Assembly (NCBI RefSeq): GCF_004798935.1
Contig: NZ_RAHT01000001.1
Coordinates: forward strand, 124,001-188,000
Direction of reading: 5' to 3'
DNA: 64,000 nucleotides
Source: Ningiella ruwaisensis
Lineage (GTDB): Bacteria > Pseudomonadota > Gammaproteobacteria > Enterobacterales > Alteromonadaceae
The notes below the pieces were generated by a model. That model made no database searches, was not told the origin of the DNA, and saw only the letters and a program-made list of their open reading frames with translations. The translations under genes were made by a program, and so were the position numbers. Shown one piece after another: positions 46,999-55,812 of the stretch (positions are counted from its first letter, which is position 1; each line of letters opens with the position of its first letter).

Positions 46999-49365
46999 CT
47001 AGTAAGAATTGTGGTTCAGGTAATTTTTCGATTTCTGGCCTTTTTTCTTTGCATTTTCAATGCTCAAAACTGGTCCACTGTTGACTTTGGTGTCGCTATC
47101 GAAACCACCAGGTAAGCGAAACACGATATCGTTACCGTTGCGATCGGTAAAGCGCTGACCCGTCACTTTGTTTTTTTCCAAATCGGCCGTTGAAACAATG
47201 CTTTGTTTTGCAATGTCGTTCTGATCAAGAAGTCTCTCAATGGATGGAACCAGCTGATTGTTTTGATAGTTAAGCTCAATATCCGGCAAGAATACATTGC
47301 CGGATTTTCGTATATCAGCTAAGTCTGCGTAGGCGCTTAAATCACTACCAATAAAAAGATTATTGATGAAGTAATTATCGCCACCTGCTATGCCAGAATA
47401 TCCTTTTATCTGCGTGGAATGTGGGTAATGAAAAGGTGTGCTTCGTTCTGGTACGGCACGCTGCGTGACCTGCCCCGCAAAAAGATTGTGTAAATACGCA
47501 TTACCCTGAGACCAATCTGACAATGCACGCTCGGACAAAAACAAATTATTGTCGATAAGAGCTGGACCGTGGTTAACCTCAAGCCACAGATCTTGATCAT
47601 CATTATTGTGTAGCACATTTGCACTAATGCGCGTGCCTTGCGTCATCCAATCGAGCCAAATACCACGATGTGAGTCAAATATATGGTTATGTGCAATGAC
47701 GGTGTCGATTGGTGCATGTAGCTTTATCCCTGCCATTTCATAGCCGTCAAAAAGCTTTTGTTGGTGTATATCGTGAATGGTATTTTGTGTGATCTCGCTG
47801 AAAATTGCGCCCATGCTGCCAGCTATTCCAGCCTGCTCACAGTGAGAGATATGATTCGCACGAACCACATGACCACCAATCGTTTCTTTATTCCAGTCTC
47901 TGGCGATAGCTCGCTCAATTGTGCCTACATAACCGGCGGCGGAATCTGCCGCTGTATTGTCAAATTCATCACCGTATTTACCTAAACTCAGACACACCGT
48001 TCGTGAGTGGCGAATTCGATTGTTCTCAATAATCCAGCCTTTACTCCAATGTGTGCCTACAGCCGCTTTTTGTTCAGCAGTGGGTGGTGCCCAATTCGTC
48101 GCAGCATGGGCAAATTCAAATCCGCTTAAGCGAATATAGTTTATGTTAGGTTTTGATGGATAAAATAAGGTTTCTCGCACATTAATTTCTATCCCTTCGC
48201 GATTCGGGTCATGACCATTAAATTGTGCATAGATTTTGGTATTCGTATCATTAACCTCTGCATACCAGAGCGCTTTATTTGCAAGCTTTGCCAGTGCTGC
48301 CTGATACTTCTCAACGTAGGCTGCCAGGCTGTTCTCATTGTGTTTTTTAAACACAAAATACAGATCTATGCCTTTATCACCGCCCTTAAAACTGCCTCCA
48401 GAGTTCGCAGCGGCAACGAAGTCAGACCATTGAGGTAAATAGCTAACAAACACTTCGCTACTATCCCAACTTGCAGTACTAATAACTGAAGCACTTGCGA
48501 GTAATTGACCGTCTACACCGTTGGCACGAATTTCAACCACACCTCCATGGCTGCCTTGAATGGGCGAAGCCAATATTCTGACAAAGCCTGCATCCTCATT
48601 TAAATTAACGTTATTTAAGCGAATATAATCACTCTCGTGAATAACAAGTGCATGATTTGCATCTGACTCGCCTTTCACATCTACATGTTGAGCAGAAAAA
48701 CTTCCTTCAAACTCCTGAGGCGTTTGACTTATTTGAGACTCTCCCAGCGCTAGTCTCTCGAGCCGCATTAAAGAGGATTGTTTACTTTGCACAATGTCAT
48801 CAATAAATGCTCTGGCATTAAATGGCTTACCTAATACTGTTTCTAAATCTGGCGATTCCCAAAGCCATTCATCGTTTAAATATACAGCACCGGTGTGATG
48901 ATCTCGTCCTTCGTTTTTAAACCAGTCACCGCGAATTTTAGTCGCGTACGGATTGTAGTTGCCAAAAAAAGTATTGGGCAGTGTAAGCAGCCATACATCA
49001 TCTTGAACATGTCTCCAGCCTTTAAGTTTTTCAGAGCCTTTTACGAGCACTCGTTCACCCTCGGCTGCGCGATAATGAATCATTTCATTTGAGGAATTAC
49101 CGCCAAATTGGGGGTCAATACTTTCTCTATAAACTCCGCCTCCTACAATAACGGTATCACTCGCTTGGGCAATTTCTGCCGCTCTGCTAATAGTTAAAAA
49201 GGGACTAGTTTGCTCGCCTGAATTACTGTCGTTTCCCCCTTTCGACACGTAAAAGGTTTTACCTGATTGGATTAAAACAGCCTGGTTTTTTGTGAGCAAT
49301 TCATCGGCCTGCGTAAGCGGAGAAAAAATTATGTATGTTAGGAGAAGCGAAAACACAGTGGCCAT
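46999..49365 (-). CDS. Secreted right-handed beta-helix protein with CBM6-like insertion
   Basis: A 788-residue exported protein. I choose ATG 49365, which follows AGGAG at 5 bp and gives a clean signal peptide (MATVFSLLLTYIIFSPLTQA); a GTG at 49449 would add 28 residues. The mature N-terminus FYVSKGGNDSNSGEQTSPF is typical of parallel beta-helix polysaccharide-active enzymes. A segment at about 222-342 (ESDYIRLNNVNL, then FVRILASP) resembles a CBM6 carbohydrate-binding domain inserted before the main helix. The helix region (about 390-680) repeats short N-x-I-x-x-N turns. A polysaccharide lyase or hydrolase role is likely; the substrate is unknown. Confidence 0.75.
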   Translation of the reverse strand: MATVFSLLLTYIIFSPLTQADELLTKNQAVLIQSGKTFYVSKGGNDSNSGEQTSPFLTISRAAEIAQASDTVIVGGGVYRESIDPQFGGNSSNEMIHYRAAEGERVLVKGSEKLKGWRHVQDDVWLLTLPNTFFGNYNPYATKIRGDWFKNEGRDHHTGAVYLNDEWLWESPDLETVLGKPFNARAFIDDIVQSKQSSLMRLERLALGESQISQTPQEFEGSFSAQHVDVKGESDANHALVIHESDYIRLNNVNLNEDAGFVRILASPIQGSHGGVVEIRANGVDGQLLASASVISTASWDSSEVFVSYLPQWSDFVAAANSGGSFKGGDKGIDLYFVFKKHNENSLAAYVEKYQAALAKLANKALWYAEVNDTNTKIYAQFNGHDPNREGIEINVRETLFYPSKPNINYIRLSGFEFAHAATNWAPPTAEQKAAVGTHWSKGWIIENNRIRHSRTVCLSLGKYGDEFDNTAADSAAGYVGTIERAIARDWNKETIGGHVVRANHISHCEQAGIAGSMGAIFSEITQNTIHDIHQQKLFDGYEMAGIKLHAPIDTVIAHNHIFDSHRGIWLDWMTQGTRISANVLHNNDDQDLWLEVNHGPALIDNNLFLSERALSDWSQGNAYLHNLFAGQVTQRAVPERSTPFHYPHSTQIKGYSGIAGGDNYFINNLFIGSDLSAYADLADIRKSGNVFLPDIELNYQNNQLVPSIERLLDQNDIAKQSIVSTADLEKNKVTGQRFTDRNGNDIVFRLPGGFDSDTKVNSGPVLSIENAKKKGQKSKNYLNHNSY

Positions 49366-49573
49366 ATCGGCTCCTGCCATTAAAATTTTTTTTCCAATTA
49401 ATTTTCCAATTAACTTAGTGTCCAAACTTATTCTCCTGCCATCCCACACAAAACTTTAGCAACTCACCGCTTGCATATTCTCAAATCAGCTGGCTCTGGA
49501 AGACGCTCCAAACCAACTGTGGAAATATTGATTTATTGGAACAACTGCTTTACATTCTCAACTAATATTTCAT

Positions 49574-49589
49574 ACTAGTTCATACCAGT
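49574..49589. promoter_or_regulatory. Candidate GntR operator between the beta-helix and regulator genes
   Basis: ACTAGT-TCAT-ACCAGT is a dyad with one mismatch, lying inside two direct 10-bp repeats CATAC(T/C)AGTT (49571-49590). GntR-family proteins bind this kind of short dyad. It sits 56 bp before the GntR gene and about 210 bp before the beta-helix gene. Confidence 0.5.
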
Positions 49590-49645
49590 TGCAAATGGCA
49601 AGCGTTTTGGAGAACACCTTAGACACTACGCAATGAGAATAAGAT

Positions 49646-50623
49646 TTGAAAACAAAAGTTGAACAGATCATCGCTGACATTGAAAACAAAGTTCAGGCGA
49701 ATACATTAAGGTTTGGCGACAGCCTTCCCTCGCTTTCGCGCGTGCAAGTGGATTATGAAGTGTCAAGAGACACAGCAGTGCGTGCCTACCGCAATTCAAA
49801 AAGCCGGGGGATCATCGAATCAAGAAGAGGCAGAGGCTATCGTGTTGCTAATAATGTGAGCGATCGCCAGTTGAACGTATTTATTCTATTGGACGAACTT
49901 TCTGAATATAAAAATACCCTTGTTAAATCCTTTGCCAAAGCTTTGCATAACAAAGCTACGTATAAACTCTTTTTTCATCATTTTAACCAAGACGTATTTG
50001 CTCAATTACTTAGCACTCAATTGGGTAACTTTACGCATTATGTTATTAGCCCTATTCCTGATGCACCTGAACTAAACGCAGTGCTTGGCAAGGTTCCTGA
50101 GCATCAACTTATATTTATTGACCGTTGCGACACACAAGAACTTACACCACCTTTTTTAGGGCAACTATATCGACAGGATATCAAAAATAGCCTGAATCAA
50201 CTGAGCGATAGTTTAACGCAGTATTCTTGTTTTGAGTTTGTGTTTGGTCAGTCAAAATATCACCCAAACGAACTGAAAACGGGATTTAGGGATTTTTGTC
50301 AGCAGCACAACATCGCTCACCACATCATTGTTAACCCTGCAGACATCAAACTGCGAAAAGGCAGTGCTTATTTAGTTATAGATGACGAACTACTTGCTTA
50401 TATCGTAAAAGAAGCAAGGCATAAAGCGCTGCATATTGGTAGTGATATCGGCATCGTGTCTTATAACGAAACCTGCCTGAAATCTGTTATTGCAGACGGC
50501 ATTACCACTATTTCGACGGATTTTGCAAAAATGGGCGAGACACTTGCGCTCATGTTGCAAAGTCCTACATTTCCCGAACGCGTCCACAACCCAATGCTTG
50601 TGTTAAAAAGGAATTCTTTATGA
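49646..50623 (+). CDS. GntR-family regulator with LacI-like sugar-binding domain
   Basis: A 325-residue one-component regulator. Residues 1-72 form a GntR winged helix (SLPSLSRVQVDYEVSRDTAV, then RRGRGYRV). Residues about 78-325 resemble a periplasmic-binding-protein or LacI effector domain, with IGSDIGIVSYNET and ITTISTDFAKMGE near the end, the layout of AraR-type repressors. It should sense a sugar. TTG at 49646 is the start, with GAGAATAAGA upstream. Its stop overlaps the PhyH gene (ATGA). It is divergent from the secreted beta-helix gene, its likely target. Confidence 0.85.
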   Translation: MKTKVEQIIADIENKVQANTLRFGDSLPSLSRVQVDYEVSRDTAVRAYRNSKSRGIIESRRGRGYRVANNVSDRQLNVFILLDELSEYKNTLVKSFAKALHNKATYKLFFHHFNQDVFAQLLSTQLGNFTHYVISPIPDAPELNAVLGKVPEHQLIFIDRCDTQELTPPFLGQLYRQDIKNSLNQLSDSLTQYSCFEFVFGQSKYHPNELKTGFRDFCQQHNIAHHIIVNPADIKLRKGSAYLVIDDELLAYIVKEARHKALHIGSDIGIVSYNETCLKSVIADGITTISTDFAKMGETLALMLQSPTFPERVHNPMLVLKRNSL

Positions 50624-51525
50624 TCCCTGCCAACGCTTTTATCAATCAATCTATAAACGATAAAAATGTACAATTTTATAAAGAATACGGCTTTCTGATC
50701 GCGCCAAATGCACTTACGCAAGCAGAAATTGCTTCTTTAAATAAAGATGTGGTCGAGATTTTAAGTGGCAAGCGCGGTGAGATAGAGGGTTTGCGACACC
50801 TATCGGAGAACCAAAAACCGACTTATGTTCAAAATCATGTTCAGAAAAATGAAAATGATTTTATTCGCCAGTACACCGCAATTCATTTTCCGCATAAATT
50901 ATCAGCGCTGATAAAAGACTTTGCCAAACATCCGAAAATTGTAAATGTGCTCAGCGAGATTGTGAGTAAAAACGTTAAATGCCTACAGTCCATGTTTTTC
51001 GTTAAAGCGCCAGGTAAAAAAGGTCAGGCCTGGCATCAGGATGAATACTTTATTCCCACTCGTGATAAATCGCTTACCGGCGCATGGTTAGCTTTAGATG
51101 ATGCAAACGAAGAAAATGGCTGTTTGTGGCTTATTCCAGGTTCTCACGAAGACGGCATTATTCGACAGCGAGTTAAGAACGATAATACCCACTTTGCTGA
51201 TACTGAAGTTGCAGACATCACACCTTTCGAACAAAAAGACTTTGTAAAAGTGGAAATTAAAAAAGGTGCAATCGTTTACTTTAATGGCTATCTTTTGCAT
51301 ATGTCTTTACAAAACCAGTCGCATTCCTCTTTCCGTCGGGCACTGGTATTTCATTACAGCAGCGCAGAAACGATGCTCCCTTGGAATCTGGATGGGCGCA
51401 TACCCAACACACAAGACAATCGCGACATATTTATGGTCACCGGCGTTGACCCCTATGCTTACAAAGGGACTTGTGAATTAGCCAAGCCGTTTATTCGGGC
51501 AGATGTGCTGGATTTTAGAGTGTAA
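50620..51525 (+). CDS. Phytanoyl-CoA dioxygenase (PhyH)-family oxygenase
   Basis: A 301-residue Fe(II)/2-oxoglutarate oxygenase. The iron ligands are visible as AWHQDEYF (His-x-Asp) and in the later GYLLHMSLQN. The conserved ENGCLWLIPGSH motif and the 2-oxoglutarate arginine in SSFRRALVFHY support the family. PhyH-like enzymes hydroxylate varied small molecules; the substrate here is unknown. It overlaps the GntR regulator by 4 bp and is likely made in proportion to it, so it may modify a sugar or related molecule from the same pathway. Confidence 0.85.
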   Translation: MIPANAFINQSINDKNVQFYKEYGFLIAPNALTQAEIASLNKDVVEILSGKRGEIEGLRHLSENQKPTYVQNHVQKNENDFIRQYTAIHFPHKLSALIKDFAKHPKIVNVLSEIVSKNVKCLQSMFFVKAPGKKGQAWHQDEYFIPTRDKSLTGAWLALDDANEENGCLWLIPGSHEDGIIRQRVKNDNTHFADTEVADITPFEQKDFVKVEIKKGAIVYFNGYLLHMSLQNQSHSSFRRALVFHYSSAETMLPWNLDGRIPNTQDNRDIFMVTGVDPYAYKGTCELAKPFIRADVLDFRV

Positions 51526-51561
51526 TCTTTAAAATCTTGAGAATCATAAAATAAGACAGAG

Positions 51562-51638
<77 letters not shown>

Positions 51639-51754
51639 ATTTTGGACGCTTGCCTGATTGCTGATGTGTTGCAAAGCTAAAACACAAGACACTTTTTGTC
51701 ACAAGCGGCGCGTATAATAGCCACGCATAGTGCTTTTCGCAAGCGATATTTCAA

Positions 51755-52828
51755 TCAAACACGCTGTAGCTGAATCGCTTGCACAAATTTTGACGGATTT
51801 TCGCTGTTTACCCATTGTAAAAACGCCTCTCCTAACTGTTCAGATGCGCTCATCACCTTTTGCCAGTAATCAATTCGCTGCTTGGCAGGCATGGTTTCAA
51901 AGTCTTTTCTATCAGGTATTTTGCCGTAGGGTAGCGTTGCAACAAACTCCTCCGACGGTGCAATTAACACCACATTTTCGTAAGAATCCGCATGGCAGCT
52001 TCGTTTTTTCAAGGCCTTATCGAACCATCCTGGAATGGGTGTTTTGTAAAAATGTGGATATAACACCAAACCAGGGGTGTTGATTTTCATGTCAAAGTGA
52101 TAATCAATAATCCCTCCATCGCGATATACGCCCGGCCCTGCCCCCGGGATATCTGGCACACCCTCAATAACCATCGGTATCGAACCTGTCGCCATGAGCG
52201 CCATTAGCATGTTGTCATGACTAAGCGATACGTGTCGGCTCGCAATGGCGACCTTTTCTTCAAAGTCAAACAAGGTATCGGTGTTGGAAAAAACGACACG
52301 TGTGAAGCTTTTTTGAAGTTTTGCTCTGCCCAAAGCATTTCGAGCAGCGGCTAAACCAAGCCCTGTCCCTTGTTGCCATTTAATTTCTTTAGCTGCCAAA
52401 CCATGACTTTCAGCCACTACAATGTGCAGGCGTTTGCGCGACTGGCTTAAGACCTCGTCTACTCCGCCCTCTCCCATCATATAGTGTAAAAGCTTAACGC
52501 CTTTTTCAGTAATTTCTCTTACGCTAGGCTTATCTGAATAAATTGTATTGCTGTAGCTATGGGCAAGGCGCTCAATTGCGGCTCGAGGGTCATTATGCGC
52601 AAAGCAGGCAGAACGAAATGCACCAATAGATGATCCAATAATATCAACAGTGTGAACACCCTTATCCATAAAGTCATTAAAGAGCACTTTATCCAGTCCA
52701 TAAAGGACAAACCATTTTGGCCCGCCCGATGCGCCTAACACGGCAGTAAACATTTCAGGGTGAACGCCGTTTTGCTTTATTTGCGCCATCGCCTTTTTGC
52801 CGGCGTAAATTGAAAGTGGCTGCATCAA
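51755..52828 (-). CDS. Patatin-like phospholipase family protein
   Basis: A 357-residue serine hydrolase. The oxyanion-hole region is LGASGGPKW, the nucleophile elbow is IIGSSIGAF (Ser67), and the catalytic aspartate lies in YRDGGIIDYHFD, so the Ser-Asp dyad is complete. It probably cleaves lipid esters in the cytoplasm; no signal peptide is visible. The family member is an uncharacterised type, with a loop of basic residues around 255-262. It stands alone, 117 bp after the tRNA gene. Confidence 0.88.
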   Translation of the reverse strand: MMQPLSIYAGKKAMAQIKQNGVHPEMFTAVLGASGGPKWFVLYGLDKVLFNDFMDKGVHTVDIIGSSIGAFRSACFAHNDPRAAIERLAHSYSNTIYSDKPSVREITEKGVKLLHYMMGEGGVDEVLSQSRKRLHIVVAESHGLAAKEIKWQQGTGLGLAAARNALGRAKLQKSFTRVVFSNTDTLFDFEEKVAIASRHVSLSHDNMLMALMATGSIPMVIEGVPDIPGAGPGVYRDGGIIDYHFDMKINTPGLVLYPHFYKTPIPGWFDKALKKRSCHADSYENVVLIAPSEEFVATLPYGKIPDRKDFETMPAKQRIDYWQKVMSASEQLGEAFLQWVNSENPSKFVQAIQLQRV

Positions 52829-53171
52829 AATTCCTTTGCTTATTTTTTACTAATTCTTTGTTTTACTTATTGCTAGTGACATACGCTTATTCATAGCATG
52901 TGAGTGCCGTTATTTCGCTTAACAATTGGTATTTATGGTATAAGTATGCGGAAATCGTCAGAGAAATGACAATAATTTATGCTGATTTTGCACAATAAAT
53001 TTGCGGTGCCGGTATATTGACCATGTTTTTTTTGCTATTGTTTTCATATTCTTAGTGAGTAACCCCAATGAACTACACATACTTATCCACAGATAAAGTG
53101 GATAAGATAAAAAACGTTGCTTTCGTTAAGTTAATTAAAGTTAATTAAACTAAATTAAATAAGGAAAATTT
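52829..53171. other. Intergenic region with paired DnaA-box-like sites
   Basis: A 343-bp AT-rich gap between divergent genes. At 53082-53106 there is a perfect 9-bp inverted repeat CTTATCCAC / GTGGATAAG. The left arm contains TTATCCACA (53083-53091), the DnaA-box consensus, and the right arm contains its near copy in the opposite direction. A 26-codon frame (53068-53148) spans the site but lacks a good ribosome site. Confidence 0.5.
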
Positions 53172-53555
53172 GTGGCAAAGCAAACCTTACAAGTCCTTAA
53201 GGATACATTCGCTATTCATAGCCTTGATGTGGATGAGTCTATACCTACAAAGGTACTTGCCTGTGATTTTTACTTCATAGGCAAAACAGCAGATGAGTTA
53301 TCACTCGTTGTACCCCAGAAAATTAGTATTGATGCTCAAGAAACTGATTACGACTGGCGCGTACTGGAAGTACTTGGTCCCTTGAGTTTATCAATGGTGG
53401 GGATTATGGCTGAAATTGGCAATGTGTTGGCAAAAGCAAAAGTGAGCATATTTGTCGTATCAACCTTTGAAACCGATTATTTTATGGTTAAGCAAGACAC
53501 TCTGGACAAAGCCATTGAAGCCTTGATTAAGGCCGGTTACAAAATAGAAAAATAA
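53172..53555 (+). CDS. ACT-domain protein (COG3603-like)
   Basis: A 127-residue protein with two ACT-like halves. The first (about 8-65) has VLACDFYFIGKTADELSLVV, and the second (about 66-127) has the clearer ACT pattern GPLSLSMVGIMAEIGNVLAK, then IFVVSTFETDYFMV. ACT domains bind amino acids and often regulate enzymes; stand-alone members of this group have no settled role. GTG at 53172 follows AAGGA at 6 bp. It is followed 11 bp later by a YffB-type reductase gene on the same strand. Confidence 0.8.
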   Translation: MAKQTLQVLKDTFAIHSLDVDESIPTKVLACDFYFIGKTADELSLVVPQKISIDAQETDYDWRVLEVLGPLSLSMVGIMAEIGNVLAKAKVSIFVVSTFETDYFMVKQDTLDKAIEALIKAGYKIEK

Positions 53556-53566
53556 GAGGTATTTAA

Positions 53567-53920
53567 GTGACACATCTTTATGGAATCAATAATTGCGATA
53601 CAGTGAAAAAAGCAAAAACCTGGTTGAACGATAAACAGGTAAACTATCAGTTTCATGACTATAAAAAAGAGGGTGTTGACCTGGATTTTATTCGCCAGAT
53701 GCTTGAAACGCACGGCGTTGCTGTAATTGTCAATAAACGCGGTACCACTTATCGCAAGCTTGACGACGCACAAAAATCAACAATTGATTCAGGCGATATC
53801 AATGCAGTTGCTCTTCTCTTGCAAGCGAATTCCTCAATGATTAAGCGCCCTATTGCTTTGCGCGATAACGCTTCGATTGTTGGATTTAAGGCCGATGAAT
53901 ACGCAGATTTTTTTCAGTGA
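53567..53920 (+). CDS. ArsC-family reductase, YffB/Spx-like type
   Basis: A 117-residue thioredoxin-fold protein of the YffB subgroup. NNCDTVKKAKTWL holds the single N-terminal cysteine, and the C-terminal SSMIKRPIALRDNASIVGF is the group's signature. Despite the family name it is not thought to act in arsenic resistance. GTG at 53567 is the start. In E. coli yffB is followed by dapE; here an M15 peptidase gene follows 33 bp later and dapE is absent. Confidence 0.88.
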   Translation: MTHLYGINNCDTVKKAKTWLNDKQVNYQFHDYKKEGVDLDFIRQMLETHGVAVIVNKRGTTYRKLDDAQKSTIDSGDINAVALLLQANSSMIKRPIALRDNASIVGFKADEYADFFQ

Positions 53921-53953
53921 AAGTGTTATTTAAGTACAAGAAGAGATAGATAA

Positions 53954-54634
53954 ATGCGAGCACTAAACATAAATCATATTATGGGTTTGGACAATTCGCA
54001 CTTACTTGCGCTTAGTGACGGGCACTTTTTGTTACCTGAAGTAAAAACAGCTTTTGAAAAAATGCAAGCGGCAGCGGCAGAGGCCTATCTGGACTTGCAA
54101 ATTTGTAGCAGCTATCGAAACTTTGAACGGCAATTGTCTATATGGAATCGCAAGTGGAAAGGGGAATTGCCCTTGTACACGCTGGAAGGAGAATTGCTTG
54201 ATCACAGTCAGTTAAGTGACGATGAAAAAATACACGCGATTATGCTTTGGTCTGCGCTACCCGGCGCAAGTCGGCATCACTGGGGTAGCGACTTGGATTT
54301 TTATGATAAACAAAGTGTGGAACGCGCAAATACTAAACTTGAACTAGTGCCAAGTGAATATGAAAACGATGGTCCTTGCGCCAGGCTGTCTGATTTTATT
54401 GATTTGCACGCCGCTGATTTTGGCTTTTATTTACCCTATGCGACCTATGTTGGGGGTGTTGCACGCGAGCCATGGCATATCAGCTACAAACCTATCGCAG
54501 AAAAAATCCAACAAGAATTTGATATTGATGCATTGCGAAAAACGCTCAGTGATAGTGAGCTACTAGGCAAAGAAGCGGTGCTGCCGCAATTAAATGAGTT
54601 GGTGCTACGCTATACCTATAATAAAGGCGTATAA
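53954..54634 (+). CDS. M15-family D-alanyl-D-alanine carboxypeptidase-like peptidase
   Basis: A 226-residue zinc peptidase of the VanY type that trims peptidoglycan peptides. The zinc ligands are visible in SRHHWGSDLDFYD (His-x6-Asp) and REPWHISY. The early SSYRNFERQ motif is also typical. No signal peptide is visible; the N-terminus resembles cytoplasmic members of the family. It is in line with the ACT and YffB genes upstream and a DUF2897 gene downstream, and probably belongs to one transcript. Confidence 0.85.
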   Translation: MRALNINHIMGLDNSHLLALSDGHFLLPEVKTAFEKMQAAAAEAYLDLQICSSYRNFERQLSIWNRKWKGELPLYTLEGELLDHSQLSDDEKIHAIMLWSALPGASRHHWGSDLDFYDKQSVERANTKLELVPSEYENDGPCARLSDFIDLHAADFGFYLPYATYVGGVAREPWHISYKPIAEKIQQEFDIDALRKTLSDSELLGKEAVLPQLNELVLRYTYNKGV

Positions 54635-54683
54635 TTATTCCTACTGGCAAAACCACATAATGGTCAAGGATAAATACACGCTA

Positions 54684-54860
54684 ATGAACACATTTGAAAT
54701 TGTTGTCATTATCACTTTGGTATTGGGCATTATTGCCGGTAACATTTTGCTATTGCGATACAGCAACAAATTTAAAATACCCAAAGATTTTAAAAAGCGC
54801 CCAGATTCAGACTATGACGATACTGATGGTGATCACAAAGAGGATAAAGACAAATGGTAG
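54684..54860 (+). CDS. DUF2897-family small membrane protein
   Basis: A 58-residue single-pass membrane protein. The N-terminal helix NTFEIVVIITLVLGIIAGNI is followed by LLLRYSNKFKIPKDFKKRP and a highly acidic tail, the DUF2897 pattern. I chose the ATG at 54684; the in-frame ATG at 54660 would add eight residues, and either is possible. The function is unknown. It lies 49 bp after the M15 gene, a pairing probably conserved in this order of bacteria. Confidence 0.72.
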   Translation: MNTFEIVVIITLVLGIIAGNILLLRYSNKFKIPKDFKKRPDSDYDDTDGDHKEDKDKW

Positions 54861-54933
54861 GCCTTATCCCCTTTCAAAACAATTTCATGTGACGCTCGAC
54901 TGGCAAATCAATTTCGAGGCCTAAAAAATCGCC

Positions 54934-55254
54934 TTAGTTTAATTTGACCGCTGTACCGCTGATACTCACCATTAGCATGCTGCCGTTTTGACCGACTACT
55001 TCGTAATCCAAGTCAACACCAATAATGGCATCAGCGCCTAGCATACTTGCTTCTCGCTCAATCTCTTCAAATGCGATGCGACGCGCTTTAGTCAATTCTG
55101 CTTCGTAAGAGCCTGAGCGCCCGCCTACTACATCTCGAATTGAGGCAAACAGATCTTTAAATACATTCGCCCCCATAATCGCTTCGCCAATCACAACGCC
55201 GCAATACTGACTAACGGTTTTTCCTTCAATTGAATTGGTTGTGGTGATGATCAT
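54934..55254 (-). CDS. YbjQ-family (UPF0145) protein
   Basis: A 106-residue cytoplasmic protein matching the YbjQ/UPF0145 family along its whole length: [20 protein letters not shown], then [15 protein letters not shown] and [16 protein letters not shown]. Members form pentamers and were once proposed to bind heavy metals; no function is proven. It is the last of a run of minus-strand genes (EAL protein, AstE, HIT, YbjQ). Confidence 0.93.
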   Translation of the reverse strand: MIITTTNSIEGKTVSQYCGVVIGEAIMGANVFKDLFASIRDVVGGRSGSYEAELTKARRIAFEEIEREASMLGADAIIGVDLDYEVVGQNGSMLMVSISGTAVKLN

Positions 55255-55328
55255 ATTTTCTCCTTTATGACGCTAGGCGCGTGTTTTAGCGGCGCTTATA
55301 CAACAATAATCGCCATTTGTTATCGGTT

Positions 55329-55766
55329 TTACAATGAGAAACCTGCTAATACGCTTCGCATTTTCTCAATCTTTTGGTTTAAGCTTTGCTCATCATATGT
55401 TTTTGCTTTTGCATAGCCCCAAACGGGTGATGGCCATGCAATATCTGATGTAAATCGTGCGATATGATGTACATGCAATTGAGAAACAACATTGCCAATT
55501 GCAGCGACATTGAGCTTATCGTATTGATAAATGGTAGCCATTGATTGACTCAAACGTCTACTTTCAATTGTAAGCATTTGTTGCAGATCTTCACTTAGAT
55601 CATGCATTTCCTTAAGCCCATTAATTTGGGGCACCAACAAGTACCATGGATAGTTCGCATCGTTTATCAGCCTTACTTGAGAAAGAGACAGCGCACAAAC
55701 AAAAATACTGTCCTTTTCCAATTGCGGTGCCAGCTTAAAGTCTTTATCCATTTTGCGTTTGGGCAT
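55329..55766 (-). CDS. HIT-family nucleotide-binding protein
   Basis: A 145-residue histidine-triad protein. The active-site motif is VVSQLHVHHIARF (the HxHxH pattern appears as HVHHI), preceded by the typical WYLLVPQINGLKEMHDL. HIT proteins hydrolyse nucleotide-phosphoramidate or dinucleotide bonds. The first histidine spacing is slightly altered, as in the gammaproteobacterial subgroup. It lies 47 bp after astE on the same strand. Confidence 0.87.
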   Translation of the reverse strand: MPKRKMDKDFKLAPQLEKDSIFVCALSLSQVRLINDANYPWYLLVPQINGLKEMHDLSEDLQQMLTIESRRLSQSMATIYQYDKLNVAAIGNVVSQLHVHHIARFTSDIAWPSPVWGYAKAKTYDEQSLNQKIEKMRSVLAGFSL

Positions 55767-55812
55767 TTAATTTTTACTCTGTTTTAAGAACATTTTTAAA
55801 ATTCCTGACAAA

